DNA from: [Phialemoniopsis] sp. UDSM-2020
Taxonomy: Eukaryota > Ascomycota > Sordariomycetes > Thyridiales > Thyridiaceae
Length of the DNA stretch: 64,000 nt
NCBI GenBank assembly: GCA_018873225.1
Contig: JAEILZ010000004.1
Coordinates: forward strand, 620,001 to 684,000
Direction: 5' to 3'
The notes below the pieces were generated by a model, which made no database searches, had not been told where the DNA came from, and was given only the letters and a program-made list of their open reading frames with translations. Positions 12,375 to 22,748 of the stretch are shown here, piece after piece; position 1 is the first letter of the stretch; every line of letters starts with the position of its first letter. Made by a program: the position numbers and the translations under genes.

Positions 12375-13964
12375 TTAATCCCTCGCTAGCTTTCGCTTGA
12401 GTGATCGTGGGGGTTGCGAGTCTTCTGAAAACAGCTCAGAATCGCAATCGCCTTCGTCCGCACCGTCCGCACTGCTCTCCTGCGAGAACCCCGGCCCGTA
12501 CCAAAGGCCTAGATCGCTGTCGTGCTGTGTGGTGTCTTGGGTGACGAACATACCCTGACTCTGCTCTATTGTCTCAACAAGGATGCATTCCTCTGCGACA
12601 GAATGCTGTGAGGCACCAGCTGCAGCCTCGACGGGCTCAGGAGCCACAGCCTCGGTGAAGGCCTTTTTCAGCTGCAGCTCTGCCCATCGCGCCTTGAGCT
12701 CATCTTTCAGGGCTGTTGATGCCGTCTTGGCGTAATCTGGGGCATTCCGAAGTTGCTTACGGCCCAGTCGCCACTCGTGACTGGTGCTGGCCAGACTAGT
12801 CGATGTGATTGGAAACTGGTTGTACTCCAGCTGGCCATCTGAAGAGGTTGCAGCATAATGAGCGTAGAAGTTTAGATTGGTGCCGTCCGTGGTGAATGTG
12901 ATGACTTCAGCATGGCCTTCCGGGTCGGCCTTGCCAAGATAGGCCAGAGCTTGGTTTCGCGCGTAGACCAAAGTCGCCCCGTCAAAGCCAGCCTGCATCT
13001 GTGCTTGGGCCATATTCTTGCCGTTTCCCTTCCACTCGCCGGCTATGTGCGGGAGAGTAACACACCGGATGTTGTCTTTGTACATCACAGCAGCATCCAG
13101 TTCATCGTCGACCGGGAAAGGCAGGAAAGCCATCCATGCGGGCCCCTCAGTAAAGTCGGGCTGGGCAGTCGATAGCTTGTTGTTGAATCCCACGTTCTTG
13201 GGAAACGCAGTGAAGGCTTGGTTGAAGGCCCGCGGATAGTGGATGCCTTTGTGTGGCTTTAAGAGGCGCAAGGCCGTCTCGACCACCATGGTGTCCTCGT
13301 TGCAGGATCCGCTCACGGAGTTGGAGTAGTCGCCGAAGGCCGATGAAGAGGGCGAGACTGAGGCGCGGCTCGGCGAGAGATGTTCGCGAAGGTCGTCAAT
13401 GTTTATGGGCGGGCGCGATCTCGACAGGTCGAGAATACCATTCTTGGCCGCTTGCAGGGCAAACCCTGGTGTGGTTGTGGCCAGCGGCCGGCTAATCGTA
13501 GTGGTAAAGCCGGTCTCTCCGGTTCGTCCTCCGCCCCGGCCACGTCTGCTCTTACTGGCCATCTTGTTCAGTTGTTTCAGGTTGTGACGTGTTAGTCGCG
13601 CTCTTTTGGTGGACGGCTCTTGTTCCACGATGTCTTTCTCATCAACCTTGTCGATCCGGCGTTTGCGGCCCCGGTGGAGACTACTTTGCGAAGTTACTTC
13701 GGCACTGCTCTCGGGGTTTCCTTTGGTATCGTGCGTTGGAGACTTGATCTACCATGGAGTATGATCGCAAATGAGTCTTGATTTTCCAGAATGCAGGAAA
13801 AGATTAGAATAACTGACCTCTTCCTCCTTTTGTAGAAGCCCCGGATCCGGTGTCACAGATGCAAGCCACGCCTCGACATGGTTGTGATTTGACCACGTAT
13901 CGAAGTAGTCGGTGCACGGCTCCGACTCATCACTCGAGGTAACCTCAGCGTCCTTTGTGAACAT
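12375..13964 (-). CDS. DUF7924-like protein of unknown function
   Basis: A 506-aa protein. Exons 13964-13818 and 13748-12375, joined in phase 0 across a 69-bp intron (GTCAGT donor). The N-terminal 140 residues are acidic then basic and low in complexity, with RGRKRRIDK and RRGRGGGR resembling nuclear localisation signals. The folded part (about residues 210-400) contains AQPDFTEGPAWMAF, then GEWKGNGKNMAQAQMQ and a run up to HEWRLGRKQLRNAPDYA. This arrangement is typical of a large fungal family (DUF7924), many copies of which sit in accessory regions. The spaced D...ExK pattern resembles PD-(D/E)XK nucleases, but that is only inference. The tail is acidic with an RSLKRKL end. Confidence 0.7.
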
Positions 13965-14512
13965 TGTGCTAATGCTCTTGGGCTGTCCGTCACTGACCTG
14001 ACTATGAATACCAGACTAGGCGTTTCTTTGATGGCGTGGGCGTAGTACGAGGGCATCTGTTCTTAAGCGACACTGAACGATGATGTAGGAGTTACACAGG
14101 GGTAGGGCCGAGAAGACCTTCGCTAGCCTCTTGTTATAAGTAAGAGAGACCGCAGCGTGTGAGACCAGGTAACTGTAGCGCGATTGATCTGCGTTCACAG
14201 CTTCACCTTTGACTATGCTTATGCATCATTTCACACCTTGAAATCGACGGTCATATTACTGAACAGCGTAAATCACAGACTCCAATAAAGGGGGCGATTT
14301 CTGGCAGACTGTGAATCACGGATCCGATACGTTTTCACGCCCACTCATCACACATGGGAGCTAGTCCTGAAACCAAGTTGGGATGACGCTTAATCGCCGG
14401 CTCACATTAGTCGTGTATGTTCTTGAAGCACGGTTCATTACTACAGGAGGTGCTACGTAATATGTGTGTCTCAGAGCGAGTCCAAGACTAAGAGGCCATT
14501 TCTTTCTTGCCT
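13965..14512. other. Intergenic region, no gene seen
   Basis: 548 bp between two minus-strand genes. It should hold the DUF7924 promoter (right of 13,965) and the lyase 3' UTR. No motif stands out. Confidence 0.4.
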
Positions 14513-15989
14513 TCAGCTATGTTTGGTGCCGTTCACGCCATTCACATGTACGCCATTTGTTCCAGGGCCCGCGACTCCTACCATGTGATTTACCATCGCC
14601 TGGCTTGCGCCAAAGTACTTCGTCGGGTTACACACGTTAGCAAGTTTGTTCTCGCTAAAGTGATCCATGACCTCGCGCCGCGTCCTCAGCACATCGATCA
14701 GCAGCTTGCCAGACTCGATCGCCTCCTTGCACGCCTCATAGACGAGGTCGTGAGCACCCTGACGGCCCACATATGGCGCCAACGCCATCATGACAGCCTC
14801 GCCGACAATGAGCCCCTTGGTCGAGCTCAGGTTGTCCATCATTCTCCCCGTGTTGACCACTAATCCGCTCAGAGCGAATTGCGTTTGGTGCAATGACCCC
14901 GCGGCGAGTACGAATGCTGATGGCAGAGCAGCCCATTCCAGGTGCCAGGGGCCCGACGCTCTCTCGAAGTCAACAACCATTGCATCAAGCCCTAGGGCCG
15001 CATTCGACCGCAGCAATTTGGAGGCGGCGTAGATGAGCTCGCTTGAAATGGGATTTCGCTTCTGCGGCATAGTCGAAGATGCACCTCGATGGGGTACGAA
15101 CGGCTCCGAGACCTCGCCGACCTCGTTTGACGACATGACGATCATATCATAGGCGATCTTACCCAGGGATCCGCCAATGAGAGCCAGAAAATTCAGCACC
15201 TCCGCGACGTTATCGCGGACGGAATGCCATGTTATTGGGGGGTCTTGCAGACCAAGCTCCTGGGCCAGGGCAGTCCGCACCCGTACTCCTGTATCATCCT
15301 CGGAACCCAACGAGGCAAGTGTTCCGGCCGCGCCGCCAAACTGCACCAGCAAACACCGCTTCTCGATTTCTCCGAGACGTTCAAGATGGCGAACGATGCC
15401 GGATAAGTACACGGCGCATTTATATCCAAACGTACACGGGAGTGCGTGCTGGAGATGTGTTCGGCCGGCCATGGGTGTATCGCGATACTTTTCGGACAGC
15501 CGCCGCAGTGTCTGTATCAGATCTTCGAGGTTTTTCCTGACGATCACCAAGCCCTGTCGCATCTGCAGCTGTGATGCACAGTCCATGATGTCCTGCGTGG
15601 TCGCTCCCCAGTGGATGTACTTGGCCACATCTTCCGGCGTCTGCGCCACTAACTGCTGGATAAGAGGCAGGACTGGATATCCAACGATCTCGGTGTCTCT
15701 AGACAACTTCTCGTAGCTGGTAAAGCCATGGCACGTCACGGTCAGCGCCCCTTTTCAGCAAGCTCCTTCAGCATCCCAGCACTCACTTGATCTTAACGGC
15801 GCCAATGGCTTTGGTCAGGTCGTCGCCGGCACTTGGCTCAATAACACCGACTTTAGACTGGGCGCGAGCTAGCGCTGTCTCGACCTCGATCATTCGTCTG
15901 ACATAAGCCTCGTCGGAGAAGATATCACGCATCTCCTGCGTACCAAAGAGGTCGCGGAAAACTCGCGAGTCTAGGACAGAGACAGCCAT
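14513..15989 (-). CDS. Class II fumarase/aspartase-superfamily lyase (CMLE / adenylosuccinate lyase-like)
   Basis: A 468-aa lyase. Exons 15989-15787 and 15716-14513, joined in phase as KI-N-YEKLSRDTEIVGYPVLPL. The three conserved regions of the superfamily are present: IHWGATTQD at about 102-110, GRTHLQHA at 152-159 and the signature SSTMPQKRNP at 281-290. The last is the mobile loop that carries the catalytic Ser. The sequence is nearest in style to bacterial-type 3-carboxy-cis,cis-muconate cycloisomerase (PcaB) and to a fungal group annotated as adenylosuccinate lyase-like. It is not the housekeeping purine enzyme in length or motif spacing. It is divergent from a Zn2Cys6 gene (415 bp apart), with a sugar porter beyond, suggesting a small catabolic unit, perhaps for an aromatic acid. 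Confidence 0.85.
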
Positions 15990-16404
15990 GGTGAAACAGT
16001 ATTCTTAGAGAGTCTCTGAAGCTTTATCGCCCAGTATGTCGATTTCACGGGCCGCAACAACATCTCGCGGCATCAGTCCGGACGACCCTTTATACGAGCA
16101 GTGGACCCCGCGAGAACAGAGTCTCCGCTTTTGTCGACGATGTCAGGAATTGCGTCTATTCCGGCGCTAAACCCACGAAGGTTGTGCGGCCCTCGGGGAT
16201 CCACAAGTTGAAGACGCTAAGCTCGGGCAGACGACAATGCCATCATCAAATCGTCGGCGGTGGAGGCGCAACTTCCTTCTCTTTGTTTCGTGTGCCACAC
16301 GTGACGGCCAATGATCTTCAGGGTCTTAGAAGTCGTGTGTTACCCCTTGTGCACCTCTGGCGCTCCGATGATGCGCTGATACGACTGCTCTGGGAGCCGG
16401 AGAG
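15990..16404. promoter_or_regulatory. Bidirectional promoter between lyase and Zn2Cys6 gene
   Basis: 415 bp serving two divergent starts. Several CGG/CCG triplets occur (for example near 16,160 and 16,395), as expected for zinc-cluster targets, but no clear symmetric site stands out. Confidence 0.35.
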
Positions 16405-18822
16405 ATGGACTCGCCAACTCCGCCCACCGCCACTGGGTCCGGCCAAGTCTGGTTCGTACAGTTCATGATCGACTGTCATTTGTCAACTGTTATCTGAAAC
16501 TGACGTGTCATAGTGACCGCTGCCGGCTGTACGAACCCCGAACTTATGTTGCCCGTCATTTGTCATATCCGATATAGGAGCTAACCTGCCTGCAGGAAAA
16601 AAGTCAAATGTGATGGGGCCGTTCCAACGGTAAGATCCATCGCTATGGTGATACATCAACATCATGAGTTAACTATTGACATCTTTCGATAGTGCAGCAA
16701 CTGTGTGGCCGCCGGAGTGGCCTGCGTTGTCTCGGCGAAGCTCCGTAGGAAAACCAAGATCCGAGGCTACCCGAGTCCGGCCGAAGAGCAAGTCAAACGG
16801 CTGCAGAGCGAGAACGACGAGTTGAGACGAGCTCTCCAAGCAGAGCGCGACATTAATTCGAGCCTGCGACAGGGTCTTGAGGGACGACGCACGGTCTCAG
16901 CGACTGCTTCGGGCTTCCAGAGCGATCATGTTCTGCTGGGATCCCATGCGTCACCGGCCCACCAAGAGGTTCCCACAACAGTACAAAGTCAGCCAGCTTT
17001 GGTCATCAAGCACATGGGACGCCTCGTTCCTGACTCTGTCGGCGGAGAGAGGTTTGCCGGGTCGACTTCTGGAGTACATTTTATCCTGTCGGTACAACAG
17101 GCTCTGCAGAGTCGTCGGCCTCGCCAGCAGCCTTTCCCCGAGAGCTGTTTCTCTCTGCAACTACTTGAACCTTACACCACCAGCACGGAGCTCTTGAACT
17201 TGACTGGACTGGAAACAAACCTTCCGAACTTGGTCCTTCAACAACCCAGGCAATACTTCCCGTTTCCACTTGCATTCTATATCAAGGAAATTGAACTGTT
17301 CATAGACCGCTGGGGGTCATTCTGCCCGATTGTGGCAGTCTCAGACCTTTCGAACTTCTCGGCGCATCTTCTCGGCGATGTCAACGGAGCACCGGGTTCC
17401 TCTATCGATGAGCAGCTTGGGCTTTTGTTCCAGCTATGTATAATATTACTGCTCAATGGTGCAAGCCAAAGCTCCATTGCGCGAAATGAGCACGACGCCA
17501 CCTATTTACAGTTAATCCGACTCCTGGTGCCCTGGTTTATTAGTAAGGGGGATATTCATAGCTTACAGGCTCTTAGCCTGTTCTCCATGTATCTCCAGGT
17601 CACGGGTCAAGTTCTACTTATGGCACAAATGAACGGCATATTGGTCCGTCTGGCCCAGGTTCTGGGCCTGCACCGACACTCTCGGCGATTCAAATTCGGG
17701 CCGGGGCAAGTAGAGTTGAGAAAACGCGTGTGGTGGTGGGTATACATGCACGACAAGTAAGTTTTCATCAAATCATCGGTAGGCATTTCTTGCTAATAGA
17801 GACGAAGGCTGGCATCGGTAGCACAAGGGCTGCCAACACTAATCAATGATGTCGATGTCGACGTCGACTACCCTTTAGACTGCGAGCTCAAAGAAGTCAA
17901 TGCGGCGAGCCTTACCTACCCACTCCCTGGAGAGACAACTCAAGTCAGCCCATTCATTGCATACATACACTTGGGCCGCATTCTTTCCGATACGCTAGGC
18001 GAACTCTACACAACAACCCGACGGCGACGAGGTGCGGAAAAGATCGCGAAACTGAACAATGACCTACATTCTTGGGACCAGCGTTTCAAAGACACCATGC
18101 CGGGCCCGGGTCTGCATGGCATAGCCTCCCAAACACCAGCCTATTCCTCAATCATGGCCATTTGGATATCTGTTATCGCGAATATCACGAAGATTTTGAT
18201 ACATCGTCCTGCGTTGACGTTCGATGAGAGCGTCCCTCCATTCACCGAGAGTCTTACCGCATGCGTCGATGCTAGCTCATCCATCATTAGCATGCTAAGC
18301 AGCCACGAGTGTCGATCAACGGTCATGGGCGTCATACCGGTTGGCCCAAGCATCATATTCCTGTGTGGTCTAATGTTCGTATTCGCCGAGTGCCTACAGG
18401 TCGGCGGACCAGAGTCTATGCGGGAAGGACTGGTTTCGAGTCAAAGCGATCAGTTACTCGAGTCGGCTGTCAACCTCCTCGAAACTTATAGCCCAACCCT
18501 GACGGCCGACCTAACCACGCAAGGTGGCTTATCTAGGCAGCTTGTCACGGCACAGAGAGAAGTTGCCTCACTGCTTCAGTCCCTGCTAGCCGATCTTCGA
18601 GGTGCTAAAGGCTCCGACCTCCTGCAGCTGACTGAACCGCAAGTCCTTAGCCAGAATGTGACTAGCCCTGCCATCTTAGAGCCTTTCGCTGGTATCGAAA
18701 CCGAAACGCTTCCATTTGATTTCTTTGGCGGTTTGGGAGCGCTAGACACGCTCAACCATCTGGGGCAACTCGATTGGGTATTTGACCCTGGACTGACCGA
18801 CACAAGAACGTCTCTGGAGTAG
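16405..18822 (+). CDS. Zn2Cys6 transcription factor
   Basis: A 724-aa nuclear regulator. Exons: 16405-16451, 16514-16528, 16596-16629, 16693-17756, 17808-18822. The zinc cluster is split over four exons; when joined it reads Cys 16, 19, 26, 33, 36 and 43 (C-x2-C-x6-C-x6-C-x2-C-x6-C), with the core CDRCRLKKVKCDGAVPTCSN. Exon 2 is only 15 nt. A basic linker with RGYP and a short coiled coil (QVKRLQSENDELRRALQAE) follow, then the fungal transcription factor domain with ELRKRVWWWVYMHDK and LASVAQGLPTLI. It is divergent from the lyase and upstream of a sugar porter, so local regulation of those two genes is the simplest guess. The ligand is unknown. Confidence 0.88.
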
Positions 18823-19411
18823 TTAAAGAATTAGACAAAATGAAGATAAAGACTGTAGGGACCGGTGAAACTAGGCGGAATCCAGTGTACGCCACCCAAT
18901 TGGAATCATTCTCACCCTTTCCATCTCTTCTCCATCTCGTCTCATCACCGGGCCGGCCGTAATCCCTGGCCAGCTTTAATACAACGACCACGCGTCAACG
19001 CTAGGAAAACCCCATGCCATGCTCACAAGGGGCTTTACCGCGAAGCATTTGCAACAAAATCGGACAATTTCGCCCTGAGTCTGGGGCACTTGCGGGTTGC
19101 TTGTGGGTGCCCCGGCCGGAATAGCGAGGGTGGGTCCCGGCTTAAGCTTTTATTCCGGACCCATGGGGTCAAAGGATGCAAGAACTGGGGCATATATAAC
19201 ATAAACAACCGTTTGAGTCTAGATTTGTCGCATGGGAGATGGAACTCAGTACAGTGAGAGGGTTATCGAGGAAAGAGCTCTAAGTTATTGTTCTGAGAGT
19301 TCGCAAATCATTACTGGAGGCAAGTCAAGCCATTGGGCGCGTCACGCCAAAACATAACTAACTTGTGACAGTGTTTTGAAAAGTGCTACTTCGACCTTCC
19401 GAAACTACACA
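18823..19411 (+). promoter_or_regulatory. Sugar porter upstream region with TATA-like box
   Basis: 589 bp between the Zn2Cys6 stop and the transporter start. A TATA-like CATATATAAC lies at 19191-19200, about 215 bp before the ATG. No other structure is evident. Confidence 0.4.
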
Positions 19412-21098
19412 ATGGGAGAAACAAAGTCATTCCTCGGCCTGACAGGCAAGGCTTTGACCGTGGCCCAAATGGCGACCATTGTCTTGCCCTCTTTCGTCTT
19501 GTTCGGGTACAACCAATCCAACCTCGGCGGACTCGTCGGTCTGCACGACTGGGTCGACCATTTTCCTCGCATCGACACTGTCAACACCAAGGGAGCCCAG
19601 AAGAGCAATAACGCTACCATCCAAGGCCTCGTCATCGCAACTTTCACCCTTGGCGCCCTTCCCGGCTGCCTCTCCTGCTCGTACACAGCCGACCGCTTCG
19701 GCCGGCGCGCCATCATCTTCCTCGGCGCGTTGCTTACGCTCATCGGCGAAGTCCTCGAAGCCTCCGCGTTCAACCTGGCCCAGCTCATTATCGGTCGAAT
19801 AATCCTCGGTGCCGGCGTCGGTATGCTGAGCGGTACCGTGCCGACCTGGCAAAGCGAATGTTCGAGCTCGAGCAATCGTGGACGCCACGTTGTCCTTGAC
19901 GGCCTTTTCATCAGCCTTGGCTACGTACTACAAGCCTGGATCAATCTCGGCTTCTATCAGTACAAGACGGGTCCCATCACCTGGCGCCCGCCCGTTGCCA
20001 TTGCATGCTTCTTCTCGCTCGTGCTCATGTCGTGCATTTTCCTCATGCCCGAGTCGCCGCGCTGGCTGGTGCGACGCAATCGCAACGAGGAGGCGCAGAT
20101 GACTATGGCGGCGCTCAAGGGCCTGTCGCTGGACGCCGAGGAGATCCGCAACGAGATGGCTGCCATTGAGATTTCTCTCGAGGAGAACTCGGGTAAGAGT
20201 TCCTCTCTGGCTGGCCTGCTCACTATGGGAGAGGATAAGATGTTATATCGCTTCGGCATCTGCATTCTGTTACAGTTCTACCAGCAAATGTCCGGAGGAA
20301 ATCTCATCTCGGTCTACTCGACCATCATTTTCCAGCAGGGCCTTGGGCTCGAAGCGCAGACGGCGCGAATCCTCTCGGGAGGAACGCTGACGTGGAAGTT
20401 CCTTTCATGCTTTGTCTCTTTTTTCACCATCGACCGCTTCGGACGCAGGGCTGCGCTGATGGTGAGCGGAACTGGCATGGCGTCGTGCATGCTGGGCTTG
20501 GCTGTGGCCACGTCATTTCCCAAGTCCAATTTCGCCGCCCAGATTATCAGCGTGCTGTTCATCTTCCTGTTCAATTTCTTCATCCCCATCGGCTTCCTGG
20601 GCGCCAACTTCCTCTACTGCACCGAGGTCGCGCCTCTGCGACTGCGTGTTGCAATGTCTAGTATATCTACTGCTAACCATTGGCTTTGGTGAGTTTCCAC
20701 GAAACCTTTGCTTCATCATATGGCTATTGACTAACACTGTGACTAACACTGTGACTAACACTGTGACTATTAGGAACTTTGTTGTTACCATGATAACGCC
20801 AGTTGCAGTTGAGAGTATCGGTTACAAATACTACATCGTCTATACATTGATCGGCTTTTGCATACCCTTCTCTGTCTACTTCTTGTATCCTGAGGTGAGT
20901 TTGCGGCAATGATTTATACACCAGTCCGATAGCTGACTTGCATAGACAATGGGTATGAGGTTGGAAGACATTGATCTCATCTTTAGAAACAGCCCCTCGG
21001 TATTGGGAACAGTTGCGTATGCCAAAACAAGACCCCATCTGGCTGTTGAAGAGGCTTTGGATACCAAAGAAAAGGCCGAGCACAGTGAAAGCGCTTGA
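19412..21098 (+). CDS. MFS sugar transporter (sugar porter family)
   Basis: A 516-aa sugar porter with 12 predicted membrane segments. Exons: 19412-20688, 20774-20894, 20946-21098. I chose the ATG at 19412 (MGETKSFLGLTGKAL) because upstream in-frame codons lack an ATG. Landmarks: FGYNQSNLGGL in helix 1, ADRFGRRA in the 2-3 loop, PESPRWLVRRNRNEEA at the centre, QFYQQMSGGN in helix 7, IDRFGRRAAL in the 8-9 loop and FLYPETMGMRLEDID at the end. The PET sequence is completed across the last junction. The substrate is not readable from the sequence. It is the third member of the lyase, regulator and transporter group. The first intron contains a triplicated branch-site repeat. Confidence 0.92.
20729..20764 (+). 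repeat. 12-bp tandem repeat inside an intron (3 copies)
   Basis: Three perfect copies of GACTAACACTGT at 20729-20740, 20741-20752 and 20753-20764, followed by a partial GACTA. They lie within the 85-bp intron 20689-20773 of the sugar porter. Each copy carries a fungal branch-site CTAAC. Confidence 0.95.
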
Positions 21099-21949
21099 AA
21101 TAGCAGTTGCCAGGTAGAAATTGTAGGAACGGAGACGGAGAAACTTAACTTCAAATAGTTACATTATCCATTGCAGACTGCTTTTCCAGGCTTAGATCAA
21201 GTAAAGATGACAAAGCTAAGTCACTGGAATTCGATCAGAGTCAATCAGCTGTGTAAAGTATTTCGTATGGACATGATGCCAGACTTCGATTGCTACATAT
21301 CCAGCTCCGCAAATGTTGGATTGGCAACAACAACTCAAGTCTTCAGAATTACAGTTATTACACGGCTTGGAGGCAAATTGTGTTGTAGAAAATTGTTGAA
21401 GTACACTTGTGTTGAACTGTAGAGACGTCAGTCATGTTTTGGAAGCGTGATTGTGTCATTGCTGCATTCGGAACAACCAGATGCCTCTAGCTTTTGCCTA
21501 GATCCAACATCCCCATGATGCCCCGTAATGCTTCAATCCTTTCAGATCGTGTTGATGAAATGCTAATTTGAGAGGCTTCCAAGTCTGAGAGATAAAATGG
21601 GCTGGGGCATGGGCACTCCCAGTCTGGCTGTTGCTCTCAGTGCTGCACTCAGTTTCAGTGACTCGGGCCGCGTTCTTTTATGCTCTTGTGTGCTTGTATT
21701 CAGGTCTGGCAGTATTTCATTCCCTAAGTGGACAGCATGTTAAGTTGGATTTGCTGATGGCCTCAGCTCCCACGGGGACGAAAACTTTACCGACCTGAGG
21801 TGAGCTCATCATTGGATATCGATGGACAATCACTATCACCTTCAGATTCTATTCAGATCGTGCACCACGCATGTTCCAGCGTCTTCAATTCATGCTCAAG
21901 CCAGTAATCATTCTTTTCGACACATCATCGCTGAGACCTCACAAAGACA
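21099..21949. other. Intergenic region, no gene seen
   Basis: 851 bp, somewhat AT-richer than neighbouring genes. Short open frames do not resemble proteins. No repeat or site recognised. Confidence 0.45.
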
Positions 21950-22384
21950 ATGCCGAACATGAACGACACAAGTGAGGGCGCGAGCGGAGCTTCCGAGCCC
22001 AGCGCCACTCCAACGCGACTTACCGAGTATCTCAAATCGTACCAATGGGAAGCGCGCCCTGGCGGTGGAATTGTCGTCGTTTCTGCGAAAGTTGGCGCTG
22101 CAAAACTTGAGAGTTTTGTGGTTTACCTCCGCGAAACCTTTCGAAACGACTGCGAGTGGAGTGTAAGAACCTCAACTCAAATTACGGCGTCACATTACAT
22201 TAATCATTGACAATTCTAGAAACCAAACCTTTGCGATCAAACTCAGATTCAGATGATCTTCCCAAATCATACGGCGGTGAGTCTTTCCTAGCCAACAAGT
22301 CTCCTAGTATACTGGCGTGTAAGCTAACCACTTATCGAACAGAAGGAATTGGGCTTGTCGGCAGAGGGAAGCGCAGGAGAGTGA
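21950..22384 (+). CDS. Small hypothetical protein
   Basis: A tentative 103-aa protein from exons 21950-22162, 22220-22276 and 22343-22384, all with GT..AG ends and phase 0 junctions. The N-terminus is rich in Ser, Ala and Thr; the middle reads LTEYLKSYQWEARPGGGIVVVSAK and looks folded. I recognise no domain. It lies 364 bp upstream of a CorA-like gene in the same direction. It could instead be an upstream exon set of that gene, but the reading frame closes at 22384. The lack of a family makes this a low-confidence model. Confidence 0.4.
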
Positions 22385-22748
22385 TCACCTATCTCTCGAT
22401 TTATGGCAATCTCGTCAGCCAAAAGCATGCTGAGATTGATTCCAAGATTAGATGACTAAAGAACTTCTCACAATTCAATCACTTCTAATCAACCTGTCAA
22501 ACCTTGCCTCGTGGCGGTTCCCTGCATCCGCATAGAGATTATGAGATCACACAGATGCTACATTTGAACCTCAGTGATTAGTCTAGAATGTGAGCTATGG
22601 AACACTGCCTTTAAGACCATGTGACTACAGCCAAGGCGGTAACACAAGTGCTGGAACACATAAAGTGTCAGGCTCGCCCCGAGAGAAGAGAGAAAATTTC
22701 TGCCTTCTTCACGTAAACCTCCCGGGAAAAGCATTTAGTGTCTACAAG
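22385..22748. other. Intergenic region, no gene seen
   Basis: 364 bp between the small hypothetical gene and the CorA-like gene. Probably the promoter of the latter; no motif identified. Confidence 0.4.
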
